A stretch of DNA of 64,000 nucleotides from Acidithiobacillus_B sp049965315 (GTDB lineage Bacteria; Pseudomonadota; Gammaproteobacteria; Acidithiobacillales; Acidithiobacillaceae): assembly GCF_049965315.1 (NCBI RefSeq), contig NZ_JBMFWL010000007.1, forward strand, positions 1 to 64,000, given 5' to 3'. The number at the start of each line of letters is the position of its first letter. The stretch's first letter is position 1. The notes beneath the pieces are model-generated. The model was given only the letters and a program-made list of their open reading frames with translations, was not told the DNA's origin and searched no databases. Shown here in pieces: positions 9,312-17,432 of this stretch. The translations under genes were made by a program, and so were the position numbers.

Positions 9312-9349
9312 CCCCGCGGGGCGGCGCTAGCCTTGCCCGCCCCGCGGGG
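9312..9349 (+). repeat. Perfect 13-bp inverted repeat overlapping a ribosome site
   Basis: CCCCGCGGGGCGG (9312-9324) is the exact reverse complement of CCGCCCCGCGGGG (9337-9349), with a 12-nt loop. It starts 10 nt after the phosphoribosyltransferase stop. The 3' arm runs into GGGGAG, the only good ribosome site for the DUF455 gene at 9363. There is no T-run, so either a pause site or a translation-sequestering structure. Confidence 0.6.
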
Positions 9350-9362
9350 AGATAATGAATTC

Positions 9363-10163
9363 ATGGAGAATGCGGACATGCCCGTCTGGGCGGCGCTGAT
9401 GGAGACGGACCCCGACCGCAAGGTGCAGCGGGTGGCGGCCTTGCGCGGGGGTGGTCCTGCCATGGCGCCGGTGGCCATCCCCGTCCCCGGGCGGCCGGCA
9501 CGGCCCGTCCTGGTGGCGCCCAAGGCCCTGCCGGCGCGGCGGAGTTTGCGCACGCCCGCAGGGCGGGCGGTGCTCATCCATGCCTTGACCCACATCGAGT
9601 TCAACGCCATCAACCTGGCCCTGGACGCGGTCTACCGCTTCCCGGGGCTGCCGGAGGCCTTTTATCGGGACTGGCTGGCGGTGGCGCGGGAGGAAGCCCT
9701 GCATTTCCAGCTCTTGCGCGAGCACCTGCGCAGTCTGGGCAGCGACTACGGCGCCCTGCCCGCCCATGACGGGCTGTGGCAGATGGCCGTGGCAACGGCC
9801 GACGATCCCCTCCTGCGCATGGCCCTGGTGCCGCGCGTGCTGGAGGCGCGGGGACTGGATGTGACCCCGGGCATCCAGGCCCGGCTGGCCCAGGCCGGGG
9901 ATCTGCGGGCAGTGGAGATCCTGGAACGTATCCATCACGATGAACTGGGCCATGTCGCCGTGGGCAGCCGCTGGTTCCGCTACCTCTGCGCAAGCCGCGG
10001 CCTGGATCCGGAAGAAACCTTCTTCGCCCTGGTGAATGCGCATTTTCGTGGGCGTTTGCAGGGGCCGTATCAGGAGGAGGCGCGCCTGCAGGCCGGCTTC
10101 AGCCCCGGCGAGATGGCCTGGCTGAAGGCGCGGCAAAACCCCCCTGCCGACTGCCGTTTTTAG
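9363..10163 (+). CDS. DUF455 ferritin-like domain protein
   Basis: 266 residues from the ATG at 9363 (GGGGAG ribosome site 10 nt upstream); a TTG at 9333 is a less likely start. The core is a four-helix ferritin-like fold of the DUF455 family: HALTHIEFNAINLALDA supplies the first Glu/His set, AREEALHFQLLREHL the next, and ILERIHHDELGHVAVG a third, all in the ExxH or HDExxH spacing of a di-metal carboxylate site. The family's function is not established; tRNA-modifying oxygenases such as MiaE share the fold. It sits just upstream of tsaD. Confidence 0.85.
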   Translation: MENADMPVWAALMETDPDRKVQRVAALRGGGPAMAPVAIPVPGRPARPVLVAPKALPARRSLRTPAGRAVLIHALTHIEFNAINLALDAVYRFPGLPEAFYRDWLAVAREEALHFQLLREHLRSLGSDYGALPAHDGLWQMAVATADDPLLRMALVPRVLEARGLDVTPGIQARLAQAGDLRAVEILERIHHDELGHVAVGSRWFRYLCASRGLDPEETFFALVNAHFRGRLQGPYQEEARLQAGFSPGEMAWLKARQNPPADCRF

Positions 10164-10172
10164 GATGGTTCC

Positions 10173-11195
10173 ATGCGCATATTGGGTATCGAAAGCTCTT
10201 GCGATGAAACGGGTCTGGCCCTCTATGACACCCAGGGGGGATTGCTGGGAGAGGTGCTCTTCAGCCAGGTCGACATTCACGCCCCCTACGGCGGGGTAGT
10301 GCCGGAGCTGGCCTCGCGGGACCATGTGCGCCGCCTCCCTCTGCTGCTGCGCGAGCTGCAGCAGCAGACCGGCGTGGAGCGCCCCGACGCCATTGCCGTC
10401 ACGGCCGGGCCGGGGTTGATGGGCGCCCTCCTGGTGGGGGTGAGTTTCGCCCGCGCCCTGGGCTTTGCCTGGGGGGTGCCGGTCTTGCCGGTACATCATC
10501 TGGAGGGCCATTTGCTCGCCCCTCTCCTCGACGGGGAGGCTCCCTTCCCGGCCGTGGCCCTGCTGGTGTCGGGCGGCCACACCCTGCTCATGGAGGTGCG
10601 CGGCCTGGGGGACTATGTCTTATTGGGGGAGACCCTGGATGACGCCGCCGGTGAGGCCTTCGACAAGGCGGCCAAGATGATGGGGCTCGCCTATCCAGGA
10701 GGGCCCATCCTGGCGCAGTGGGCGGAACGGGGCGATCCTGCGGCCTTTGCCCTGCCCCGGCCCCTGCTGGATCGGCCGGGTCTGGATTTCAGCTTCAGCG
10801 GGCTGAAAACGGCCTTCCGCTATGCCCTGGACAAGATCCGCCCGGCCAGCGATCAGCAATTGGCCGATCTCGCCGCCAGCTTCCAGGCGGCGGTGGTGGA
10901 GACGCTGGCGGAAAAATGCCGTCGCGCCCTGCGGCAAACGGGCCATCGGCGCCTGATCGTGGCCGGTGGCGTCGGGGCCAATAAGGCCCTGCGCGCCCGT
11001 CTGGCGGATTTGGCGTCAGGGACCCGGAGCCTGGGGCCCGTTGCGGTGCATTATCCGCGCCTGAGCCATTGTACGGATAACGGGGCGATGATTGCCCTGG
11101 TGGGGGGCTTGCGGCTCGCCGCCGGCCAGGTACCGGCGGCGGATTTTCCCGTGCGGGCGCGCTGGCCCATGGAAAGCCTGGAGGCGCGCCGATGA
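10173..11195 (+). CDS. tsaD: tRNA N6-threonylcarbamoyladenosine transferase
   Basis: 340-residue Kae1/Qri7 family ATPase-fold protein that transfers the threonylcarbamoyl group to A37 of ANN-decoding tRNAs, working with TsaB and TsaE. The start MRILGIESSCDETGLALYD is diagnostic. The metal-binding HHLEGHL gives His109 and His113, and GGVGANKALR near the C-terminus is the nucleotide-binding segment. Length is standard. It follows the DUF455 gene by 9 nt and overlaps the TPR gene by 4 nt (ATGA), so the three genes look co-transcribed. Confidence 0.97.
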   Translation: MRILGIESSCDETGLALYDTQGGLLGEVLFSQVDIHAPYGGVVPELASRDHVRRLPLLLRELQQQTGVERPDAIAVTAGPGLMGALLVGVSFARALGFAWGVPVLPVHHLEGHLLAPLLDGEAPFPAVALLVSGGHTLLMEVRGLGDYVLLGETLDDAAGEAFDKAAKMMGLAYPGGPILAQWAERGDPAAFALPRPLLDRPGLDFSFSGLKTAFRYALDKIRPASDQQLADLAASFQAAVVETLAEKCRRALRQTGHRRLIVAGGVGANKALRARLADLASGTRSLGPVAVHYPRLSHCTDNGAMIALVGGLRLAAGQVPAADFPVRARWPMESLEARR

Positions 11196-11719
11196 ACCGG
11201 CCTTTTTCCTTTACCGAAGCGGTGGAGGCCATTGCTGCCCGCGATGCGGATTTTCAGGAAGGACTCGACTGGCAGCAGACGGATCATCCCCCGGAGGCGG
11301 CGGCGGCCTTCCGGCGCTCCCTGGCGAAGGCGGGCGACAATGCCGTGGTCTACACTTTTTATGGCTGGGCCCTGGCGGAATCCGGCGACCATCACGGCGC
11401 CATCGCCGCCTGCCGCAAGGCCATCCGGCTGGATCCGGAGTGGGGCCAGGCCTGGAATGACCTGGGCGAATACCTCATGGAAACGGGGCGGGTGGACGAG
11501 GCACTCTTCGCCATTCGTCGCGCCCTCAAGTCCCGGTCCTTTGACAGCCCCCATCTGGCCCAGATGAACCTCGCCCGCTATTACCTCTACCAGGGCAGCC
11601 TGCGCCGCGCCCTGGCGGCGGCAGAGCAGGCGGGTCGCCTGGCGCCCGGCTTTCGCCCCGCCCGGCACCTGGCAGAGTGGATCGCCGAACGCATGACCGA
11701 GTGGAACATCCGCGATTAG
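11192..11719 (+). CDS. Small TPR-repeat protein
   Basis: 175 residues, no signal peptide. It contains about three tetratricopeptide-like repeats: residues around 31-60 (FRRSLAKAGDNAVVYTFYGW), 65-95 (AIAACRKAIRLDPEWGQAWN) and 98-130 (ALFAIRRALKSRSF), followed by a fourth helical pair (ALAAAEQAGRLAPGFRPARH). TPR arrays mediate protein-protein contact; no partner can be named. The start overlaps the tsaD stop. Its 3' end overlaps the convergent plsY by 4 bp. Confidence 0.8.
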   Translation: MNRPFSFTEAVEAIAARDADFQEGLDWQQTDHPPEAAAAFRRSLAKAGDNAVVYTFYGWALAESGDHHGAIAACRKAIRLDPEWGQAWNDLGEYLMETGRVDEALFAIRRALKSRSFDSPHLAQMNLARYYLYQGSLRRALAAAEQAGRLAPGFRPARHLAEWIAERMTEWNIRD

Positions 11720-12330
11720 GAGCGGCGGAAGGGGCGCTCCGCACCGCTGCGCAGGCGCGCGATGTTGCCGCGATGGCGCCACAGGACGAGCAGGGCGAGA
11801 ATCAGCAGAAGGACTTGCTCGCCGCGTTGCCGGAGCAGGAAGAGACCCAGGATGGGGGCCGCCAGGGCGGCGCCGAGGGCGGCCAGGGAAGACAGCCGGG
11901 TGACCAGGAAAATCAGCACCCAGACCAGCAGCACCGCCCCGCCCAGGGGCGCTTGCAGGGCGAGCAGGATGCCCAGGGCGGTGGCCACGCCCTTGCCGCC
12001 GCGAAAGTCGAAATAGACGGGGTACAGATGGCCGAGGAAGGTGGCCAGGGCCACGGCGGCCAGGGCCCAATCCTCCAGGCCCAGGAAGCGGGCGAGGGCA
12101 ACGGGGATGACGCCCTTGATGAGATCGCCGGCCAGGGTGAGGGCGGCCGCCCTCTTCCCGCCGAGGCGCAGGACGTTGGTGGCGCCGGGATTGCCGGACC
12201 CCGCCTGGCGGGGATCGGGCAGGCGCAACAGGCGGGCGACGACGATGGCGGTGGCGATGGAGCCCAGTAGATAGCCGAAGATCGGCAGGAGGATCGTGAG
12301 GGAGATCGCCCAAAGGCTGTGCTGCGGCAT
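11716..12330 (-). CDS. plsY: Glycerol-3-phosphate acyltransferase PlsY
   Basis: 204-residue integral membrane acyltransferase that uses acyl-phosphate (made by PlsX) to acylate glycerol 3-phosphate, the first step of phospholipid synthesis. It has five or so hydrophobic helices, with the conserved SGNPGATNVLR loop, the GHLYPVYFDFRGGKGVAT loop and a short basic C-terminus. The arrangement next to tsaD (ygjD) and folB is the common proteobacterial order plsY-folB-folK around tsaD. It is divergent from folB. Confidence 0.96.
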   Translation of the reverse strand: MPQHSLWAISLTILLPIFGYLLGSIATAIVVARLLRLPDPRQAGSGNPGATNVLRLGGKRAAALTLAGDLIKGVIPVALARFLGLEDWALAAVALATFLGHLYPVYFDFRGGKGVATALGILLALQAPLGGAVLLVWVLIFLVTRLSSLAALGAALAAPILGLFLLRQRGEQVLLLILALLVLWRHRGNIARLRSGAERPFRRS

Positions 12331-12358
12331 GGCTGTCTGCTGTACCAGGAAAAACGCT

Positions 12359-12364
12359 ATTATA
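12359..12364 (-). promoter_or_regulatory. Candidate -10 box for plsY
   Basis: On the minus strand the hexamer reads TATAAT, a perfect sigma-70 -10, about 29 nt upstream of the plsY ATG. No convincing -35 is seen at 16-18 bp. The overlapping plus-strand TATTAT (12358-12363) could serve folB, whose ATG is at 12405. Confidence 0.4.
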
Positions 12365-12404
12365 CGGTGAGTCGCGGCGCAATGCCGCTTTTTCGGGATA
12401 AGCC

Positions 12405-12764
12405 ATGGATACGCTTTTTGTGCGCGAGTTGAAGGTGGAGACGCGGATCGGCATTTACGACTGGGAACGCCAGGTCAAGCAGACCATCCTGATCGATCTG
12501 GACGTGGCTGCCGATGCCGCCTTTGCCTCCCGGAGCGACAAGGTGGAGAGCACGGTCAATTATCAGACCATTTGCCAGCGCTTGGTGGCCCATGTGCAGG
12601 ATGCCGAAGTGGAACTGGTGGAGACCCTGGCCGAACAGATGGCCGCCATCATTCTCGGTGAATTCCACGCGCCCTGGGTACGGGTGACGGTGCACAAGCC
12701 CGCGGCGGTGCGCGGCACCCGCGATGTGGGGGTGCAGATCGAGCGCGGTGTCCGCCCGGTCTGA
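12405..12764 (+). CDS. folB: Dihydroneopterin aldolase
   Basis: 119-residue FolB, which cleaves (and epimerises) 7,8-dihydroneopterin to 6-hydroxymethyl-7,8-dihydropterin in folate synthesis. The N-terminus reads VRELKVETRIGIYDWER, the substrate-binding segment; NYQTICQRL is the conserved tunnel-fold signature, and VTVHKPAAVRG near the end carries the catalytic lysine. It overlaps folK and is divergent from plsY. Confidence 0.95.
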   Translation: MDTLFVRELKVETRIGIYDWERQVKQTILIDLDVAADAAFASRSDKVESTVNYQTICQRLVAHVQDAEVELVETLAEQMAAIILGEFHAPWVRVTVHKPAAVRGTRDVGVQIERGVRPV

Positions 12765-13239
12765 CGCGGCCCTGGTGGTCCTGGGTCTGGGGAGCAATTC
12801 TGCCCCGGAGCGCCATCTGCTCTGGGCCTTGGCGGCGCTGGCCCGGGATTTTGCGCCGCTGCGCCTGGCTACGCCCGTGCTGGGGCCGGACACGCTCCAT
12901 GGCGGGGCGGATTACGTGAATTGGGTCTGTGCTTGCGTGACGGATTGGCCCGAGGAAAGACTGCGCAGCCGCCTCCAGGCGCTGGAGCAGGCATGCGGTC
13001 GGCAAAAAGGGGCGGTGGTGACGCTGGATGTGGACCTGCTCTATTTTGCCGATGCGGACGGGGTGCGTTGCCATCGCCAGTGCCTGGAACCTTACTGGTT
13101 GGCGGGCCTGGCGCAACTCTTGCCGGAGGCGCGAGCGGAGCCGGGTGGGGCGAGTTTCGCCGAGCGCTGGCGAGCCGTGCAGGCGCTTGGCGGTAATCTT
13201 GCCCTCCGTCCTTGGCAAGGGCGGCTTGGAATGGCCTGA
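12748..13239 (+). CDS. folK: 6-hydroxymethyl-dihydropterin pyrophosphokinase
   Basis: HPPK, which transfers pyrophosphate from ATP to the FolB product. The N-terminal strand VVLGLGSNSAPERHL and the metal-binding VTLDVDLLYF (two aspartates) define it. I chose the GTG at 12748 because the family usually starts a few residues before the first strand; it overlaps folB by 17 nt. An ATG at 12724 would add eight residues with no similarity. About 163 residues, normal for the family. Some usual residues between the first loop and the Asp motif are diverged, but the fold signature is intact. Confidence 0.85.
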   Translation: MSARSDAALVVLGLGSNSAPERHLLWALAALARDFAPLRLATPVLGPDTLHGGADYVNWVCACVTDWPEERLRSRLQALEQACGRQKGAVVTLDVDLLYFADADGVRCHRQCLEPYWLAGLAQLLPEARAEPGGASFAERWRAVQALGGNLALRPWQGRLGMA

Positions 13240-13275
13240 GCCTGTTTCGGAAATGCCGCGCGGAGTGGGTGACGT

Positions 13276-14607
13276 TTATCCCGCCGCGACGCGCACGGCC
13301 CGCAGATCATGGACGTCGGCGCTGACGATCTCCACTTCGGCCCAGTCTCCGGCGCTCAGGCCATGGGCTTTGCCGACGCGGACCAAGCCGTCAATTTCCG
13401 GGGCGTCGAAGGCGCTGCGGGCGATGGCCCGGCTGCCATGCACTTCATCCACCAGAACCCGCAGGCGCTGCCCCACCCGGCCTTGCAGACGACGGGCGCT
13501 GATCACCTCCTGGGCCGCCATGAGGCGGGCGCGGCGCTCTTCCTTGACGGCTTCGGGTACGGCGCCGGGCAGGGCGTTGGCCGCCGCCCCCGCTACCGGG
13601 GAGTAGCTGAAGCAGCCCATGCGGTCAAGGTCGGCCGCCGCGACAAAATCCAGCAGCATCTCGAAGTCTGCCTCCGTTTCCCCGGGGAAACCGACGATGA
13701 AGGTGCTGCGAATGGCGAGTTCGGGCACCTCGCGCCGCCATTGCGCAATGCGCTCCAGGCTCTTTTCGGCGGCGGCGGGACGGCGCATGGCCTTGAGGAT
13801 GGCGGGGCTGCCGTGTTGCAGGGGTACGTCAAGGTAAGGGAGGATCTTGCCCGCCGCCATGAGGGGCAAGAGTTCGTCGATGTGGGGATAGGGATAGACG
13901 TAATGCAGCCGCACCCAGACCCCCAGCTCCCCCAAAGCCGCGCACAGGGCGGTGATGCGGGTGGCCAGCGGCCGCCCGTTGTGGAAGGCGGTGCGATATT
14001 TGCGGTCCACGCCGTAGGCGCCGGTGTCCTGGGAGATGACCAGCAGCTCCTTGACGCCGCTCTGCACCAGGGCCTCGGCCTCGCGCAGGATGCTGTCGGG
14101 GTCGCGGCTGACCAGCTTGCCGCGCATGCCGGGGATGATGCAGAAGCTGCAGGACTGGTTGCAGCCTTCGGCGATCTTGAGGTAGGCGTAATGGCGGGGC
14201 GTGAGGCGGATGCCCTGGGGCGGGACGAGGTCCACGTAGGGGTCATGGGCGGGGGGGAGGGCGCGGTGAATGGCGGCCATGACGGCATCGCCCTGGTCGG
14301 GGCCGGTCACGGCCAGGACCTTGGGATGGGCTTTGCGGATGAAGTCACCGCCGTCCCGCGCGCCCAGGCAGCCCGTTACCACTACCCGGCCGTTTTCATC
14401 CAAGGCCTCGCCGATGGCCTCCAGGGACTCTTCCACCGCAGCGTCGATGAAGCCGCAGGTGTTTACCACCACCACATCGGCGGCCTGATAGTTCCCCACC
14501 ACGACGTAGCCCTCGGCGCGCAGCCGGGTGAGGATGCGTTCGCTGTCCACCGTGGCCTTGGGGCAGCCGAGGCTGACGAAGCCGACCTTGGGCGGCTGGG
14601 CGCTCAT
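13276..14607 (-). CDS. rimO: Ribosomal protein uS12 methylthiotransferase
   Basis: 443-residue radical-SAM enzyme that beta-methylthiolates an aspartate of ribosomal protein S12. The N-terminal UPF0004 domain (VGFVSLGCPKATVDSE) carries cysteines for the first 4Fe-4S cluster; the radical-SAM motif is CNQSCSFC; a TRAM domain closes the protein (residues about 375-443). The opening GFVSLGCPK separates it from the tRNA enzyme MiaB. Length is as in E. coli RimO. It is convergent with folK and 13 nt downstream of the NifU-domain gene on the same strand. Confidence 0.96.
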   Translation of the reverse strand: MSAQPPKVGFVSLGCPKATVDSERILTRLRAEGYVVVGNYQAADVVVVNTCGFIDAAVEESLEAIGEALDENGRVVVTGCLGARDGGDFIRKAHPKVLAVTGPDQGDAVMAAIHRALPPAHDPYVDLVPPQGIRLTPRHYAYLKIAEGCNQSCSFCIIPGMRGKLVSRDPDSILREAEALVQSGVKELLVISQDTGAYGVDRKYRTAFHNGRPLATRITALCAALGELGVWVRLHYVYPYPHIDELLPLMAAGKILPYLDVPLQHGSPAILKAMRRPAAAEKSLERIAQWRREVPELAIRSTFIVGFPGETEADFEMLLDFVAAADLDRMGCFSYSPVAGAAANALPGAVPEAVKEERRARLMAAQEVISARRLQGRVGQRLRVLVDEVHGSRAIARSAFDAPEIDGLVRVGKAHGLSAGDWAEVEIVSADVHDLRAVRVAAG

Positions 14608-14620
14608 GGGCAGGGCCGCA

Positions 14621-15004
14621 TCAGAAGGTATTGCTCACGTGGACCACGCCGGGGACGGCACCGACGATGCGCTCCACCACCTGCTGCAGATCGAGCACGG
14701 CATTGGGGCAACCGGCGCAGGCGCCCTTCATGCGCACGCGCACATCGCGCTCGTGGATCTCCACCAGCTCGATATCGCCGCCGTCGCGGTTGAGAATGCG
14801 GCGCACGGCTTGCACCGCCTCCGCCACGGCGGCGGGTTCGGGCAGGGGATCGGCGGGGCCGTACTGGCGCTTGCGCCCGAGTTGACGTTCGGCCATGGCC
14901 TGGGCGTGGGCGATCTTGGCTGCGGCCAGGGGATCGACGGCCTCCAGTTCGTCCAGTTCTTCCTCGCTGTACAGACGGATGGGTTGTCTTGCGTTTTCGC
15001 TCAT
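14621..15004 (-). CDS. NifU C-terminal-domain iron-sulfur scaffold/carrier
   Basis: 127 residues. An N-terminal region of no known fold (about 1-50, acidic then basic) is followed by a Nfu domain (about 58-127) with CAGCPN, the CxxC that binds a [4Fe-4S] cluster in homodimers. Nfu proteins deliver clusters to apo-enzymes. Its position just upstream of rimO, which needs two 4Fe-4S clusters, suggests RimO as one client; this is inference. It lies 4 nt downstream of folM and looks co-transcribed. Confidence 0.85.
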   Translation of the reverse strand: MSENARQPIRLYSEEELDELEAVDPLAAAKIAHAQAMAERQLGRKRQYGPADPLPEPAAVAEAVQAVRRILNRDGGDIELVEIHERDVRVRMKGACAGCPNAVLDLQQVVERIVGAVPGVVHVSNTF

Positions 15005-15008
15005 GGAG

Positions 15009-15749
15009 TCAATATACCATACGCCCGCCGTCCACCACGAGATTGTGGCCGGTGACGTAGGGGGCGTCGAAGAGGAGATAGGCGACGGCGCCAGCGATAT
15101 CCTCGGGACTGCCCTCGCGCTTCAGGGCGGTGCGCTGGAGGATGCTCCGGCGATCGCCCTCGGCGGGCCGCTCGCTTTCGGCCCACAACGCTACTCCCGG
15201 CGAGACGGTATTGACGCGCACCTCCGGGCCCAGTTCCTTGGCCAGCGCACGGGTAAGGGCGATGAGGCCCGCCTTGCTGACGGAATAGGGCAGGTAGCCC
15301 GCCAGCGGCCGTTCGGCATAGATATCGCCCATATTGACGATGGCGCCCTGGCTGTGGCGCAGATGGGGGGCAGCCGCCCGGGCGAGAAAGAGTGGTGCGC
15401 GCAGGTTGACGGCCTGGATGCGCTCCCAGGCGGCAATGTCCAAATCATCCAGCGGCGTGGCCTGATAGAGGGAGGCGTTATTGACGAGGCCGTCCAGGCG
15501 GCCAAAATGGCCTACTGCTTCGTGAATCAGTCGGCTGGGCAGCTCGGGGTCCGCCAGGTCGCCCCCCAGCAGATGCACCCGGATGGAGTGGTCTCCCTGC
15601 AATTCGGTCGCGAGGGCTTCGGCCGCGGCGGCGGAATGCCTATAATGGAGCAGAAGATCGCAACCCGCCGCCGCCAAGCGGCGGGCGATGCAGGCACCCA
15701 CCCGGCGGGCAGCGCCCGTGATGAGCACCACTTTTCCATTGGCTTTCAA
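15009..15749 (-). CDS. folM: FolM-like pteridine reductase (SDR)
   Basis: 246-residue short-chain dehydrogenase. The nucleotide motif TGAARRVG (11-18) with two arginines is typical of NADPH-dependent pteridine reductases rather than of 3-oxoacyl-ACP reductases (TGxxxGIG). NNAS and the YSVSK catalytic motif follow. Such enzymes reduce dihydromonapterin or dihydrofolate. A folate role fits folB and folK 2-3 kb away, but the two are on the opposite strand. It is divergent from the midA-like gene with only 9 bp between the start codons, so promoters must overlap neighbouring coding sequence. Confidence 0.85.
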   Translation of the reverse strand: MKANGKVVLITGAARRVGACIARRLAAAGCDLLLHYRHSAAAAEALATELQGDHSIRVHLLGGDLADPELPSRLIHEAVGHFGRLDGLVNNASLYQATPLDDLDIAAWERIQAVNLRAPLFLARAAAPHLRHSQGAIVNMGDIYAERPLAGYLPYSVSKAGLIALTRALAKELGPEVRVNTVSPGVALWAESERPAEGDRRSILQRTALKREGSPEDIAGAVAYLLFDAPYVTGHNLVVDGGRMVY

Positions 15750-15758
15750 GAGGCTTCC

Positions 15759-16922
15759 ATGTCACCGGATCGTCCCGTTTTTGTAACCCATTCCGCCGGC
15801 GCACGCAAGGTGGCCCTAGCGCCGCCGGACCCGGATGCCTTGGCCGTCTCCCGGGAGCTGAGCGCAAGCATAGCCGCCGAGATCCAGGCCCAAGGCGGTG
15901 CCATTCCCTTTCGCCGTTACATGGAATTGGCCCTCTACGCCCCCGGTCTGGGCTACTATGTGGCCGGTCAGCAGCGCTTTGGGCCCGGCGGCGATTTCGT
16001 CACCGCCCCGGAGATGGGCGGACTGTTCGGCGCCACCCTGGCGCGGGCCGTGGCGCCCCTGCTGGGTCCCGACGGCGTGCTGGAGTTTGGCGCCGGCTCG
16101 GGGGCACTGGCCGCGCAGCTACTGGCCGCCCTGCCGCCCACGCCCTACACCATCCTGGAGGTCAGCCCGGATCTGGCGGAGCGCCAGCGCCAGCGGCTGG
16201 CGGGCCTGGGGGTGCGCTGGCCGAGCGCGTTGCCGGAGCATTGGTGTGGCGTGGTCCTGGCCAACGAAGTGCTGGACGCCATTCCGCCCCATCTTGTCGA
16301 GTTGGACGAGGCAGGCGTGCTCTGGGAGCTCGGTGTGGCCCTGGGTCCGGAGGGTTTTGTCTGGCGCCGTTTGCCCGCCGGCGATGCCCTGCGGGAACGT
16401 CTGGCGCCCTATCTGCCGCACTGGCCGCGCCCTTACCGCAGCGAGGTGAACCTCGCCGCCGAGGCCTGGCTGCGCGACGTGGCCGGGCGCCTGGAAAAGG
16501 GTGCCATCATCCTCATCGATTATGGCCACCGCGCCGCCGAGTATTATCTGCCCCAGCGCAGCATGGGCACCCTGCGCGCCTACTACCGCCAGCATTGGCT
16601 GGAAGACCCTTTTTATCTGCCCGGCCTGTGCGATCTTACGGCGCACCTGGACTTTGACGCCCTGCAAGGGGTGGGGGTGGCCGCGGGGCTCCAGGTGCAC
16701 AGTTACGATCCGCTGGCCCGCTTCCTCATCGCCAACGGCCTGACCGAAGCCTTCGGCGCGGCCAGCGCCAATGCCGATCCGCTCACCCGGATGCAACTGG
16801 CCAACGAAGCCAAACGCCTCACCCTGCCCCAGGAAATGGGAGAAAGTTTCAAGGTCCTCATCCTCAGCAAGGAGTCCCCATGCAGATCACCGTCTACGGC
16901 ATCAAAAACTGCGACACCATGA
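15759..16922 (+). CDS. MidA/NDUFAF7-family SAM-dependent methyltransferase (DUF185)
   Basis: 387 residues from the ATG at 15759. The motif ALYAPGLGYYVAGQQRFGPG followed by GDFVTAPEMG is a hallmark of the DUF185 family; VLEFGAGSGALAAQLL is the SAM-binding loop, and LANEVLDAIPPHLVE the next conserved block. In mitochondria the homologue NDUFAF7 methylates an arginine of complex I; the bacterial substrate is not established. The upstream frame is open for almost 900 bp but antisense to folM and the NifU gene, so not coding. Its 3' end overlaps the next gene by 43 nt, unusual in this window. Confidence 0.88.
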   Translation: MSPDRPVFVTHSAGARKVALAPPDPDALAVSRELSASIAAEIQAQGGAIPFRRYMELALYAPGLGYYVAGQQRFGPGGDFVTAPEMGGLFGATLARAVAPLLGPDGVLEFGAGSGALAAQLLAALPPTPYTILEVSPDLAERQRQRLAGLGVRWPSALPEHWCGVVLANEVLDAIPPHLVELDEAGVLWELGVALGPEGFVWRRLPAGDALRERLAPYLPHWPRPYRSEVNLAAEAWLRDVAGRLEKGAIILIDYGHRAAEYYLPQRSMGTLRAYYRQHWLEDPFYLPGLCDLTAHLDFDALQGVGVAAGLQVHSYDPLARFLIANGLTEAFGAASANADPLTRMQLANEAKRLTLPQEMGESFKVLILSKESPCRSPSTASKTATP

Positions 16923-17239
16923 AAAAGGCCTTTGCCTGGCTGGACGAGCAGGGCTTGGCCTACCAATTTCACGACTATAAAAAGGCCGGCGTGCCCGCGG
17001 CGCTGGTGGCGCAATGGGCGGCGCACTGGGGTTGGGAGGCCCTGCTCAAGAAGACCGGCACCACCTGGCGCAAGATCCCCGAAACAGAGCGCCTGGATCT
17101 GGACGAAGCCCGTGCCTTGGCCCTCCTGAGCGCCTACCCCAGCCTGATCCGCCGGCCCATCGTCATGGCCGATCAGGAACCGGTCTTGCTGGGTTTTGAT
17201 CCGGCTGTGTGGAGGCAGACATTATTGGCCAGCGCATAA
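16880..17239 (+). CDS. ArsC/Spx-family protein, YffB type
   Basis: 119-residue thioredoxin-fold protein. ITVYGIKNCDTMKKAFAWL shows the single N-terminal cysteine of the ArsC family (NCDTMKKA), and LIRRPIVM is the family's cis-proline region. It matches the YffB subgroup, whose members are probably glutathione-dependent thiol reductases rather than true arsenate reductases. No arsenic-resistance gene is near. GGAGT before the ATG serves as ribosome site within midA. The palindromic repeat begins 9 nt after its stop. Confidence 0.88.
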   Translation: MQITVYGIKNCDTMKKAFAWLDEQGLAYQFHDYKKAGVPAALVAQWAAHWGWEALLKKTGTTWRKIPETERLDLDEARALALLSAYPSLIRRPIVMADQEPVLLGFDPAVWRQTLLASA

Positions 17240-17248
17240 ACCTAGATT

Positions 17249-17432
17249 CGGCAGGTAGGGGGAGGTGTTTTTTGCTCCAGTGACCCTTGCCTGTTGTTCT
17301 ACGGCTCATCCCGCTGGCAGGCGAAAACTCGCCTTGCGGGCTCAGACAGTTCGCCTGCCGGGCGCGGGCTTTCGCCAAGAACAACGACGGCGCGGACCGA
17401 AGTCGCGGCAAAACACCTCCCCCTACCTGCCG
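17249..17432 (+). repeat. Nested palindromic repeat element, copy 1
   Basis: A 184-nt element. Outer arms 17249-17271 (CGGCAGGTAGGGGGAGGTG plus TTTT) and 17410-17432 are perfectly complementary over 23 bp. Inside are GTTGTTCT (17293-17300) with AGAACAAC (17378-17385), CCCGC (17310-17314) with GCGGG (17364-17368), and GGCAGGCGAA (17316-17325) with TTCGCCTGCC (17350-17359), giving a nested stem. The core, about 146 nt, recurs inverted at 53654-53800 with about a dozen differences. It lies between yffB-like and convergent ybiT. Short open frames across it, such as 17265-17456, are not considered genes. Confidence 0.85.

Noticed and set aside
16880..17239. True arsenate reductase
   Set aside because: The ArsC family fold is clear but the YffB-like pattern and absence of any ars gene make arsenate reduction unlikely.
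17249..17432. Insertion sequence or prophage attachment site
   Set aside because: No transposase, no direct target duplication visible around either copy, and no prophage genes.
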